From: Bombyx mori
Taxonomy: Eukaryota > Arthropoda > Insecta > Lepidoptera > Bombycidae
Assembly (NCBI RefSeq): GCF_030269925.1
Contig: NC_085120.1
Location: 11,559,501-11,623,500, forward strand
DNA: 64,000 nt
Direction of reading: 5' to 3'
The notes below the pieces were generated by a model. The model was not told the origin of the DNA, did no database searches, and saw nothing but the letters and a program-made list of their open reading frames with translations. Numbering within the stretch: position 1 is the first letter of the stretch; every line of letters begins with the position of its first letter. Shown in pieces: positions 9,132-18,470 of this stretch. Made by a program: the position numbers and the translations under genes.

Positions 9132-11986
9132 TACTCCCCCTCTAGTCCTGGAGGACGCCCTCGCTCCTGGACTAGCATCTCATTACTACTGGGCTGAGGG
9201 ACAGGCGCAAGACCAACCATACCACCAGCTGCGGGAGAAAGACGTGGAGCTTCAGCACATGGTTCAGCATGCCGTGTCGTCATATGCCCTGGAACTCGAG
9301 AATCTGTTTTAACATTATTTGGGGGACGACCACGTTTCTTTTTAGGCATCACCGGCCGCGGAAGAGCATCACTCTGATTCTCACGGTATAGAGTGAGATC
9401 GTTCACATGATATTTCCCTAAAACTTCATCAGGTTTGTCAACATGCGCGACGTGGTAAGTAGTAGGGCTGACCTTTTTAACGATGCGATACGAACCATCG
9501 CGTTTTGGAACAAACTTAGAAGTAAGGCCATTAGCGCTCTTACTGAGGACATGTGATTTGATGAGAACCATGTCACCTTCGTTGAATGTTTCAATGGGCC
9601 GTCTCGAACGATCAGCATACCCTTTAGCTTTATCTTGAAGCGTCTCTACACGTTCGCGCACCGCTGAAAAGGAGTTAACAAATTTCCTGAGATAGGGAGT
9701 TATTTGGGGAACAAAGTTATCTTTGTCTAGAACAGCACGAAGGTCATGGGCGACTTCTGTGGGGGACCTCATCTCTCTGCCAAATGACAAGTAAGCAGGT
9801 GACATACCTGTGGTGCGACATTTAGCGTTATTAAGAGCGAATCGAATCACTGGTAACATGTTTGGCCAGGAAGTGTGGTCACATTCCACGAGTTGTGCTA
9901 ATAAAGTCTTAAGATCTCTGTTTTTACGTTCGGCGGGGTTTGCTTCTGGGTGATAGAGAGGGATAAGGTTTTGCTTTATCCCCAGGATGGACATGCATTG
10001 ACGCATGACTGCCGAAATAAATTGTACGCCATTATCAGAAACTAGTCGGCGTGGAAGACCGAACCTCATAAAATACTCCTCTATGAGGACATGTGCACAC
10101 GCCTCAGCAGTAGCTTCCTTCAATGGAAAAAGTTCTGTCCACCTCGTAGCAGTATCTTCTATTAGCAAGATCCAACGCTCCCCCTGTTTTCCAGGTGGTA
10201 ACGGGCCGAAAAGATCAACTGCCAAGACCTCGTTGCGCTGGTTCATCACCGGCGTCTGCAATAGACCTGGAGGCTTGGTATTAGCAGCCTTATAGCGTTG
10301 ACAATGGATACATGCCTTTACATAGTCGGTTATGATTCTTCTCATTCCTGTGAAGTAGAACAGACGTGAGACTTGTTGGTAAGTCCGGTCAATTCCTGCA
10401 TGTCCAGCGGTAGGGACATCGTGAAGCTCTTTGAGAATGTCGGTCACTTGATGGGCAGGAATGACTAATTGTGGAGCCTCGGCATCAGAATCCGGATTAA
10501 GTCGATATAAAACACCTTGTTCCATTAGAAATCCTCTTTCTGACCATCTTTTAGCAGCAAGTTCATCCACTCCTTCCAGTTCTGTGACGATCTTCTGTAT
10601 TTCCGGATCAGTCAACTGGTCTTGACGTAACTGGGTAGGTGACTTGGTGGGCAGGTCGCAAATGACAGAACAGATGCCGCAGTTATTTTGTGTTTCGTTG
10701 GAACAGATCGGTCTACTTAACGTGTCAGCGACAACGTTAGCTTTTCCTGGGGTGTACTCGAATCTGATGTCAAATTCTTGGAGTTTAAGCGCCCAACGGA
10801 CCAACCTACCAGCAGGAGACTTTAAAGAAAGCAACCAACGCAAGGGTTGGTGGTCACTGCCTATAATAATTGGTTGGCCGTCGAGGTATGGCCTGAAACG
10901 CTCCACGGCCCAGACTACAGCAAGCGCTTCCCGTTCTGTAGTAGAGTAGTTGCGCTCCGCTGCGGTGAGTAGACGGCTAGCATACTCGATAGGTCTTTCG
11001 TCCTTGCCTTCCCCTTGAGCTAAAACTGCGCCAAGTGCATAGTTGCTCGCATCGGTACGCAGTACTAAGGGTTGTTTAAAATTCGCTTGAACAAGTACGG
11101 GCGCCGTGGTCAGCAGGCGCTTCAATTCTTTGAATGCCTGTGTTTGTTCAGGTCCCCAGCTCCATGTGTAATTCTTCTTGGTCAGTCGAGTAAGCGGTTC
11201 TGCTATCTTTGAAAAGTTTGGAATAAACTTCCTGAACCAAGAGCATGTTTGGAGAAAAGTTCTTAAATGTTTTAGGTTAGATGGTTCCAGCATATTAAGG
11301 ACAGCACTGACCTTCTCAGGGTCAGGAGACACACCGTCTGGAGTGATGACGTGGCCCAGATAACGGACCCTTTCTTTGGCAAAAGTGCACTTTTCTCTGT
11401 TTACGTGAAGTTTAAATTCAGACAAACGTCTAAAAACAGCTTCCAGATCTTGTAGGTGTTGCTGGAATCCTTCTGAAATAATTAACAAATCGTCTAGATA
11501 AGCAAGTACTGTAACATCCTTCAAAGCAGCACAGGAGCGTAGACGATCAATAAGCCTTTGGAAAGTCGCCGGCGCATTCTTCAAGCCGAACGGCATTCTT
11601 TTAAAACGGTAAGTGCCTAGGGGGCAGACAAAAGCTGTTTTGTCTCTGTCTGCTTCTCGGACCATAACTTGCCAATATGAAGAACGAAGGTCTATTGTGG
11701 TCATGTAACAATTCTTCTTCGTACTCTGGAGAAGATCATCAATGCGTGGGAGTGGGTAAGTATCCGATTTGGTTACTTCATTTAAGCGCCTGTAATCCAC
11801 GCAGAATCTTACATTACCATTGGACTTCGGTATCATCAATGCAGGAGAGCACCAGGCGGATTCGCACTCTTCAATGATGTCATCTGCCAGCATCTTCTCT
11901 ATTTCATTCTTCATCGTCTCCTTCTTGGAAGGGTTAAGGCGATAGGGCGGCACAGCTATCGGGGGTGATCTCCGGTGTCTATGCAA
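9074..11986 (-). CDS. Gypsy Pol: reverse transcriptase, RNase H, integrase
   Basis: A 970-codon frame. RT spans about residues 20-230, with VRFCVDYRRLN, the catalytic YLDD at 163-166, and FGLKNAPATFQ before it. RNase H follows, with LRTDASNYALGA, TTEREALAVVW and GSDHQPLRW. Integrase has an HHCC zinc region (GHAGIDRTY...CIHC) and a catalytic triad at about D591 (AVDLFG), D651 (SDNGVQF) and E686 (PAERKN). The D-to-E spacing is 34 residues, as in elements with the HPEANP variant. A GPY/F-like region (SKFVPKRDGSYRIV) and a KKKRGRPPNN AT-hook-like tail follow. The listed ATG is probably not used: the frame overlaps gag-protease by 31 bases in -1 relation. The frame appears intact. It makes cDNA and integrates it; the proteins act in cytoplasmic particles and then the nucleus. 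Confidence 0.93.
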   Translation of the reverse strand: MHRHRRSPPIAVPPYRLNPSKKETMKNEIEKMLADDIIEECESAWCSPALMIPKSNGNVRFCVDYRRLNEVTKSDTYPLPRIDDLLQSTKKNCYMTTIDLRSSYWQVMVREADRDKTAFVCPLGTYRFKRMPFGLKNAPATFQRLIDRLRSCAALKDVTVLAYLDDLLIISEGFQQHLQDLEAVFRRLSEFKLHVNREKCTFAKERVRYLGHVITPDGVSPDPEKVSAVLNMLEPSNLKHLRTFLQTCSWFRKFIPNFSKIAEPLTRLTKKNYTWSWGPEQTQAFKELKRLLTTAPVLVQANFKQPLVLRTDASNYALGAVLAQGEGKDERPIEYASRLLTAAERNYSTTEREALAVVWAVERFRPYLDGQPIIIGSDHQPLRWLLSLKSPAGRLVRWALKLQEFDIRFEYTPGKANVVADTLSRPICSNETQNNCGICSVICDLPTKSPTQLRQDQLTDPEIQKIVTELEGVDELAAKRWSERGFLMEQGVLYRLNPDSDAEAPQLVIPAHQVTDILKELHDVPTAGHAGIDRTYQQVSRLFYFTGMRRIITDYVKACIHCQRYKAANTKPPGLLQTPVMNQRNEVLAVDLFGPLPPGKQGERWILLIEDTATRWTELFPLKEATAEACAHVLIEEYFMRFGLPRRLVSDNGVQFISAVMRQCMSILGIKQNLIPLYHPEANPAERKNRDLKTLLAQLVECDHTSWPNMLPVIRFALNNAKCRTTGMSPAYLSFGREMRSPTEVAHDLRAVLDKDNFVPQITPYLRKFVNSFSAVRERVETLQDKAKGYADRSRRPIETFNEGDMVLIKSHVLSKSANGLTSKFVPKRDGSYRIVKKVSPTTYHVAHVDKPDEVLGKYHVNDLTLYRENQSDALPRPVMPKKKRGRPPNNVKTDSRVPGHMTTRHAEPCAEAPRLSPAAGGMVGLAPVPQPSSNEMLVQERGRPPGLEGEYVANRPVRHSRGRMPARYT
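9132..9143 (-). other. Polypurine tract candidate
   Basis: On the minus strand agagggggagta lies immediately before the 3' LTR start TGTAGC. This is the expected place for the plus-strand DNA primer. Confidence 0.75.
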
Positions 11987-14274
11987 TGTTCTATGAATGG
12001 TGTCGGACCTCCCCCTGCTGTAAAAATACTTTCATGCCGAATAAGGAACTCAGATAATGCTTGGCGCTCAGCTGATTGCAAGTGCATGGCTTCATCATCC
12101 CGAAGCATGTTAGTAGAAGCTATGCACACACCACGAGACATAGGTTCAAAAAGTAATTTATAATGCACCTTAGCATCAGTACTAAAATACCATTCATGAC
12201 GATGAAAATCAATAATAACTTTGGCAGCATTAATAAAATCAATACCCAGTAAAGTTTCATTATCATTAGAATCAGGGAAGATTATAAATGGAATATTAAT
12301 CACTATGTGTTCTAACCTCACTGGTAATATGGTTGTCAATACATTCATATTCCGAACATGCCCATCAGCAAGTTTGACTCGCCTAGTGGAGGGAGTAAGA
12401 GGGTGATCCTTATGCAGAAGGAGAGCATACAGCGTGTGACCAGCAATACAATGCTTAGCTGCTGTATCTATAAGTGCAGTACCCTGTTTACCGAGAACTT
12501 GAATTTTGAAAATAGGCCGTAAATGCAAATACCTATCATCACTCTCACGGTCGTACACGGGCGCTACAACACTTCCCTCACATGTACAATAATTAAAATT
12601 CAGACAATTATCAATTTCCACACATTCGTTAATTTTTCCAAAATTACACTTACTGCCTTTTGTGTCACAGTCATGGTTAGTTGAAAATTTTAAATTATTA
12701 CAATTTGGTTCAATTATTTGATCATAAGGTAAAAATGAGTTCTTACATTTAGGTCTAGTTCCCTGGTTATAACAAATATTTAAATTTTTACACTTTGTCC
12801 GAACATCCTGATTATATAAAACATGAGAATCACAAAATGTTGGCATCTCATTATTACTAGTGCAATTACAGTTAATATTCTTTGACACAGAATCATTACA
12901 GGCATGAAAATAAGATTTTCTGGAAGTAGGGCCTCTGTTAATGGTAGCATAATTAATATTTGCATCCCGGTTACAAAAATTTTGACATTCAAAATTACTC
13001 AGAAAATTATTTTTGTCATGCTGCTTAACATCATACATTGCATTCTGAACAGGTAAATTAGAACTAATTGTGTTAGTATTATTAACATTACACTGAACAC
13101 TATAAAACGCATTATTGTCATTTTGCACACCCTCGGAAAAGTTAGATTGACTTTGCTCACCTCGGTTGTTTAACTTACGGCACTGTTCCCGTGCATGTCC
13201 AAACCGTTTGCAGTAGGAGCACACTGGACGCTGTTTCTTCGTGGTCACGAATTGCTCTGCAGAACCTGGCACAGCAGCGGCAGGCGTGGCAGCGGCAGGC
13301 GTGGCAACGGTAGGCTGGGCGACAGCGACAGGCACAGCGGTGGCGGGTACGACGGCCGCGGCGGAGTTTGGAAAGCGCGCGCGCGGCGCCGGGGCACTCG
13401 CACGAGCGGCGCACGGTTCAGGCCGACTCGCAGCCTGGGCCGGCTGGGCACGGATCGAACGCACACCACTAGTGGACGACACTGGTCTCGATTGAGTCTC
13501 CTCTATCGAATCTTCTATATTCCGAGCATGGTTTAATAATGAATTGAAAGATGTGATTTCTTCACGGCGCAATCTTGTGCGTATTCTATTATGAAGCAAC
13601 CCGTATATCATATCAAGTTGTACTTTTTCAGTAATATCATCCCGCGGTAGCTTTGCCATAAGCGCACGAATACGAGCAACAAACTTGTCTGTGTTTTCTT
13701 TATCCTGCGGGGAAGCAAATATTTCCAAATATATTCTATGTGGTGGAAGGCGGGTGCCATATGCATATATTAAATTTTCTTTGGCTTCGTTCCAAGTGGA
13801 GATGTGATGCTTTAATCCTAGCCACCACGTAGCTGCGTCAGCAGACAAAAGCATGGCTAGGCCTCGTATGATGTTAGCGTCAGATACTTGAACGCATTCT
13901 GTATAGCTTTCAATTGCATCTATAAAGGCCTCAACAGATTCACCAGGTGCACCGCTGAAAGAAGCTCTGCAACGCGCCAAGGTACCATCTACGTTCACTG
14001 GGGGCATCGGCGGAGGTGCCGGAGTCGACGATCTTTGTTCCATCACGTACGACATAATGTTCTTAAATGTTTCGGCCTGCGAACGTTGCAGCGAGGCCAT
14101 CAACGCTGAAACATCATCCAAGTTGAACGTAGAATTGTTGCTACGTGATTCGGCGTGGAGGCGATCATGGGGGCTGTCATGCTCCTCGTGATTTTCGTTG
14201 GCATTTGCATCTGCAGCAGGAATAACATCGTCTTCGCGACGTTGCTGGCGATCTTGATTTCTAGTTAAAGGCAT
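11956..14274 (-). CDS. Gypsy Gag with zinc knuckle and aspartic protease
   Basis: A 772-codon frame. A capsid-like region with ATWWLGLKHHISTW lies around residues 150-165. A Pro/Ala/Thr-rich stretch follows at about 280-340, then a CCHC knuckle CSYCKRFGHAREQC near residue 352 (C-x2-C-x4-H-x4-C) that binds RNA. An unusual Asn/Cys-rich linker of roughly 200 residues comes next, including 15-residue repeats. A retropepsin active site follows, LIDTAAKHCIAG with Asp near 603; the usual D-[ST]-G has Ala in the third place. The ORF then runs past protease into the first residues homologous to the RT start (HCIDTGDH) and stops at TAG 11956-11958. The gag-pol switch therefore falls at the protease/RT border. 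The start ATG at 14274 lies about 95 bases inside the PBS and fits the family. Confidence 0.9.
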   Translation of the reverse strand: MPLTRNQDRQQRREDDVIPAADANANENHEEHDSPHDRLHAESRSNNSTFNLDDVSALMASLQRSQAETFKNIMSYVMEQRSSTPAPPPMPPVNVDGTLARCRASFSGAPGESVEAFIDAIESYTECVQVSDANIIRGLAMLLSADAATWWLGLKHHISTWNEAKENLIYAYGTRLPPHRIYLEIFASPQDKENTDKFVARIRALMAKLPRDDITEKVQLDMIYGLLHNRIRTRLRREEITSFNSLLNHARNIEDSIEETQSRPVSSTSGVRSIRAQPAQAASRPEPCAARASAPAPRARFPNSAAAVVPATAVPVAVAQPTVATPAAATPAAAVPGSAEQFVTTKKQRPVCSYCKRFGHAREQCRKLNNRGEQSQSNFSEGVQNDNNAFYSVQCNVNNTNTISSNLPVQNAMYDVKQHDKNNFLSNFECQNFCNRDANINYATINRGPTSRKSYFHACNDSVSKNINCNCTSNNEMPTFCDSHVLYNQDVRTKCKNLNICYNQGTRPKCKNSFLPYDQIIEPNCNNLKFSTNHDCDTKGSKCNFGKINECVEIDNCLNFNYCTCEGSVVAPVYDRESDDRYLHLRPIFKIQVLGKQGTALIDTAAKHCIAGHTLYALLLHKDHPLTPSTRRVKLADGHVRNMNVLTTILPVRLEHIVINIPFIIFPDSNDNETLLGIDFINAAKVIIDFHRHEWYFSTDAKVHYKLLFEPMSRGVCIASTNMLRDDEAMHLQSAERQALSEFLIRHESIFTAGGGPTPFIEHCIDTGDHPR

Positions 14275-14368
14275 TCTTTACAATTAAGCACCAACAGCAT
14301 ACAATAGTTAGCAAATTTTTCACAAAAGCGTGCGCGCCATTTTGTTAGTCCAAGCAAGAAAAAAATTA

Positions 14369-14386
14369 GGAAACGTTGGGCAGCCA
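14369..14386 (-). other. Primer-binding-site candidate
   Basis: On the minus strand TGGCTGCCCAACGTTTCC begins three bases inside the 5' LTR. A TGG start is expected for pairing with a tRNA 3' CCA. I did not assign the tRNA. Confidence 0.55.
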
Positions 14387-14389
14387 GAT

Positions 14390-14653
14390 ATAGTGAGGGG
14401 TAGATCTCAGGGGTATTTAAAACTATGGGTTAGTCACCAATATCGAATTTCGAATTTTAATCTTCCTTTATCACAAACAATTTTCAATTTTAAACAATAA
14501 TTACATTTAGACGCGGGCGCACGCTATTCACACTCAAAACGGAAGCGCCCGGAACATAGATTATACACTGTTGAAAAGATCGACATAGATGCTAACTATG
14601 TATAGCGAGCGGGCATACGGCCGCGAGAGTGACGTACCGGTCGGTTTGCTACA
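14390..14653 (-). repeat. 5' LTR of the gypsy element
   Basis: 264 bp, the same by eye as 8868-9131. It should carry the element's promoter. TATA-like motifs (tatacatag, tgtataatc) are present on the minus strand, but I cannot place the start site. Confidence 0.93.
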
Positions 14654-14658
14654 ATCTT

Positions 14659-15559
14659 TAATTTTGGAAGTAGTTCGAAAACGACTTCCGTAATTATATC
14701 CTAACGAAGGCGGTACTGATATAATCAGGTCGCTTGGTACTAGTACATTACGCCCGTAAGACTCGCGGATCCTGTAAAACATATGTAAAGAGAGTCAGTA
14801 CTAAGCTCCTCCAATTATCCGTGTCCGAGTAAAGAATATTGTAATCTATACTTATTCTCACTCATGACCCACTTGCCCCGTTCCTGCTACTCAGAGTGTC
14901 TAATTGATTCTTCGCATCCAACACTGAAATGGTGACTTATGGTATCTCTCTAACTATTCTTTTTCTAAAAAAATCCTTAAGCGTTGATAATATTTTCAAA
15001 TATCACCAAAACTCGAGATAGTAACATATCAAATGTTATAATTTAGACCACACAACTATGAGGTAAGCCGCAATGAGGATTTAACAAAGACATTAATGAA
15101 AAATTGTTAAATGATCATTATTTTTAATAGAGATATAAAGTATGGCCCGATGTCGCACTCGCTATTACTGTTAAGAACAATAGACGCTCAAACATGGCGT
15201 TAATTTATTATCTATATAAAAACTTTCACTAACAATTCAAGCGTCTGTGCGGTCTGAGTTAACGCCAGTTTATTATTGAACTGATGATTTGATAAATAGG
15301 CGTCGTAAAAATAAAATAGGTTACCCACAGTGGTAAGTACCTACAGCCGAAGTTGTGACACGCCCCACGACAAGGAATGGTCAGAACTAGTCGGTAATTC
15401 TGATGTCAAAAATTTAACGTAATTTATTGTAACACGCAATTACAGTAGACTTAGATCAAGTAAGTTATAATTTGTACTAAGTAGATAATAATTAAGTTAA
15501 ACTTATTAAAGTTCCCGTATAACATGAAATTAGTTCGCAATTAGTACGTGAAAAAAAAA
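14659..15559. other. AT-rich sequence, nothing recognised
   Basis: No repeat or coding signature is visible between the gypsy TSD and the next Bm1. Confidence 0.4.
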
Positions 15560-15846
15560 TTTTTTTTTTTGCTTAGTTGGATGGACGAGCTCACAGCCCA
15601 CCTGGTGTTAAGTGGTTACTGGAGCCCATAGACATCTACAACTTAAATGCGCCACCCACCTCGAGATATAAGTTCTAAGGTCTCAGTATAGTTACAACGG
15701 CTGCCCCACCCTTCGAACCGAAACGCATTACGGCGGAAATAGGCGGGGTGGTGGTACCTACCCGTGCGGACTCCCAAGAGGTTCTACCACCAGTGATTAC
15801 GCAAATTATAATTTTGCGGGTTTGATTTTTATTACACGATGTTACG
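15560..15846 (-). repeat. Bm1 SINE, 5'-truncated
   Basis: The poly-A side (tttttttttgcttagttggatgg) is on the left. It continues through the body and the 'gcaaattataattttgcgggtttg' segment to ttacacgatgtta. The tRNA-like head is missing. Confidence 0.88.
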
Positions 15847-15874
15847 TTACATGATATTACGTGTGTATTTTTTT

Positions 15875-15970
15875 TCCCCCTTGTCGAGGATACCTGATTG
15901 TGGGTTGGTTACCGTCGCCCATAGACTTGAGTAATGCCAGGGGCAGAGCCAAGCCACTGCCTACAAAAAT
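15875..15970 (-). repeat. LINE 3' UTR fragment (Jockey/CR1-like family)
   Basis: Contains ggttaccgtcgcccatagactt and ccaggggcagagccaagcc, the 3' UTR shared by copies near 27.97, 38.8, 45.3, 45.95 and 48.36 kb. Confidence 0.65.
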
Positions 15971-16054
15971 GATGCCTATTAATGCCTATTAGAATTTTGT
16001 TCTTTTTTTTTTAAAGCTTTCACGCTCTAAGATTTTATAATGTAATGTGTACAA

Positions 16055-16110
16055 AGCCCAGACTTGGGAAAGGCCTATATCCAGCAGTGGATGTCTGTGG
16101 GCTGATATAT
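16055..16110 (+). repeat. RTE LINE terminal codons and 3' end
   Basis: ggcctatatccagcagtggatgtctgtgggctga encodes the RTE C-terminus AYIQQWMSVG-like plus stop; the flanking frame is lost. Confidence 0.6.
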
Positions 16111-16718
16111 TAGATATGTAGAAGGTATTGTTAGATCGCACGGATAGCTACCGTCATTCGAAGAATTTCTGAAAAAGAACAGAATCAAATGGCAATAAAA
16201 AAAAATCAAGTCTTCTGGTTTTAAATTTGACATTTTAATACAATCGAGACATTATCCATATCTCTGGCCGCCTAGAAATCACTTTCTTGATACCTATGGA
16301 CTATATTATCAACATGGGGTGTGAGCTCACCAGCGTATCTAGTGCAACAAAAATGTGGTTGGTCAATGCAGTCCACACTAGGATCGCAACTATACTTCCC
16401 TTAAAACACGTATTAATATGACTGACTGTTACACAATACAAAAATTCAGACAAACATCTAGTGGAAGACTAGAAAATATTAGATAATATTTATGCGCTCA
16501 CGACATTTTCAATATAAGTATTTCTATTAGAATAATTGTACTCGAGAATATCAAAAGGCAACCTCCACGTCCAAAACGTTACGTTAAAATATTTTACAAA
16601 ATTGTTGACAGAGAAAGGTGACATGTCCATATGGTACGAGGGAACACCCGTCAAAGAATAATGCGCCGCCAACAAGCTTTATAGACCAGTGATGGAGAGA
16701 CTATGTTAGTTTGGTCAA
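16111..16718. other. No recognised feature
   Basis: AT-rich, no assignable repeat or gene. Confidence 0.35.
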
Positions 16719-17012
16719 TTACCATCTAACACTTGTGCTGCAAAAGGCAATTTTTATCGATATTGTCTGCCACAACTGCGCAAATCCTATGACAGACTGA
16801 CCCATTGTGGAAAACAGTAGGATGACCTTGTAAATTCTTCGTCTCGAAGTTGACTTTGGTTGACGGAGGTGCCACAGCACCAACCCATCAGGTGACAGCT
16901 GCTTCCCCGAGATCTGCTTCACCCAGTATGCAGTCGAGTAAGAGCTCCGACTCCATAGCCCGTAAGGTCGAGAGGGCCAGGTTGCAGTGGTTTTGAAATG
17001 TGCACCACTCAA
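16719..17012 (-). pseudogene. Unidentified decayed coding-like stretch
   Basis: This GC-richer block has a 97-codon ORF in one frame. A neighbouring frame (about 16735-16985) reads ALSTLRAMESELLLDCILGE, then one TGA, then KVNFETKNLQGHP and HRICAVVADNID, before a stop. Its composition looks more protein-like than the surroundings. I do not recognise the family. It could be a broken exon, part of an unlisted transposon, or chance. Confidence 0.25.
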
Positions 17013-17592
17013 TTGAGACCCGCGCTAACGCTCATCGTTCAAGCGAGTCATGATCCGCACGAAGGAAGATCTTCCCTTTGTCCCCTATAAACTAGTGACC
17101 GCGCTGCGTTTTCACCACAACAGCATACACGCATTAAATGGTCAGACGCACCGGCATAAATATAAACGTGTGCCCAGTCACGTTGGACCGTGTCAGCCGC
17201 TCATTAATTCCAGTAATTAATCAAGCTCTGTACGACCACGCGTTTAAAATGCTTTAAAAAGATTGAACACGTTTACGTACAGAGATTACACTGTTTTGAT
17301 TGACGCTGTAAATCTTTGCGCGATTTTCATGTTAATCCTCGTTTTTCTGAAATAAATACACTCTTATTGAATCATTAGATAATTTGACTGATACTACTAG
17401 AGTTCCAAAATATAAAATAGCAGCAAACGGAAAATTGTAATTTCGTCCTACATGCGTACAAATCGTGGGCGATAGATTTATAAAACCGGACCTAGACAAA
17501 ATAATACTTTAAATATTGCGGATAATAATAATATGTACTTTTAGGTTATTAAACTACCTTGCATTTTGATTTAATAAATATTACATTCTAGT
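17013..17592. other. No recognised feature
   Basis: The first 170 bases are CpG-richer (ccgcgctgcgtt, gacgcaccgg) with a TATA-like cctataaac at 17083. The rest is AT-rich. There is not enough to call a promoter. Confidence 0.25.
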
Positions 17593-17595
17593 TGT

Positions 17596-17638
17596 AACTC
17601 CGACAACTTAACACATTTGGTGTTAAGTTGTCGGAGTT
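17596..17638. repeat. Perfect 19-bp inverted repeat (hairpin)
   Basis: aactccgacaacttaacac at 17596-17614 is the exact reverse complement of 17620-17638, with a 5-base loop atttg. It directly abuts the start of a LINE 3' piece. Confidence 0.9.
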
Positions 17639-17910
17639 GTCCCGGTCACCGTCCTCGTCAAATCCGTCGCTTGCGACGAAGGGCTCGACGAGTGAACTAA
17701 CCCATAGACACAGCCCACTGAGTTTCTCGCCGGATCTTCTCAGTGGGTCGCGTTTCCGATCCGGTGGTAGATTGAAGCACTGCTCTTGCTAGGGTCAGTG
17801 TTAGCAACTCTCCGGTTGAGCCCCGCGAGCTCACCTACAAACGTTAGGGCGAAGCTGAAATAGCCTCTCAAGGCTATCAGCATAGGTATGAAAAAAAAAA
17901 AAAAAAAAAA
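17639..17910 (-). repeat. L1-like LINE 3' region fragment with poly-A
   Basis: On the minus strand the order is: poly-A-side flank, taggtgagctcgcgggg, gctaacactgaccctagcaag, aagatccggcgagaaactc, agtgggctgtgtctatggg, and a bit of the downstream region. A run of 20 A follows at its left-family boundary (17888-17910). Confidence 0.65.
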
Positions 17911-18225
17911 CACCAAATAAGCCGTAAGTTTATAAAGCTTGAAAATCATGAATATTGTGTGTGTGATTGAGGATTCACGAACTCCATTTTCCAGTTTTAG
18001 GTTCCAACGTACACCTAGTATACATGTATGTACATACTTCTTAATCAAACATTTTCTGTCGAACCTTCACGGTGAAATCTAAAGCACTCTTACACACTTG
18101 ACCTAAATTCTTCTATGCGCCTTTCAATGTTGAACGAATGTTTCGTTTCTAGTCGTCATTAAAATGTTTGATGAGTATGAAATATTTTTCAAGTACCAAA
18201 GACCAAATAGACAAAACAAAATTAT
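17911..18225. other. No recognised feature
   Basis: AT-rich spacer between a LINE fragment and Bm1. Confidence 0.35.
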
Positions 18226-18470
18226 GTTTTTTTTTTATTGCTTAGATGGGTGGACGAGCTCACAGCCCACCTGGTGTTAAGTGGTTACTGGAGCCCATGG
18301 ACATCTACAACGTAAATGCGCCTCCCACCTTGAGATATAAGTTCTAAGATCTCAGTATAGTTACAACAGCTGCCCCACCCTTCAAACCGAAACGCATTAT
18401 TGCTTCACGGCAGAAATAGACAGGGCGGTGGTACCTTCCCGCGCGGACTCACAAGAGGTCCTACCACCAT
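18226..18470 (-). repeat. Bm1 SINE, head-less body
   Basis: Left end tttttttattgcttagatgggtgg, right end ctaccacca. It stops at the same internal point as the other head-less copies. Confidence 0.88.

Larger units (their letters stand above)
8863..14658 (-). mobile_element. Complete Ty3/gypsy LTR retrotransposon with 5-bp TSD
   Basis: The element runs right to left. The 264-bp LTRs at 8868-9131 and 14390-14653 show no difference by eye. The flanks are atctt at 8863-8867 and 14654-14658, a 5-bp target-site duplication. Inside are a PBS candidate next to the right LTR, gag-protease (14274-11956), pol (11986-9074) and a polypurine tract next to the left LTR. Domain order RT, RNase H, integrase is that of Ty3/gypsy. 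No env-like ORF follows pol: only about 140 bp, including pol's own tail, separate the integrase end from the LTR. Identical LTRs mean a very recent insertion. I cannot assign a named family. Confidence 0.95.

Noticed and set aside
9067..13536. Plus-strand ORFs across the gypsy element
   Set aside because: They are antisense shadows of the gag and pol frames.
17083..17200. A host promoter (TATA-like cctataaac)
   Set aside because: No initiator or exon structure could be placed; composition alone is too weak.
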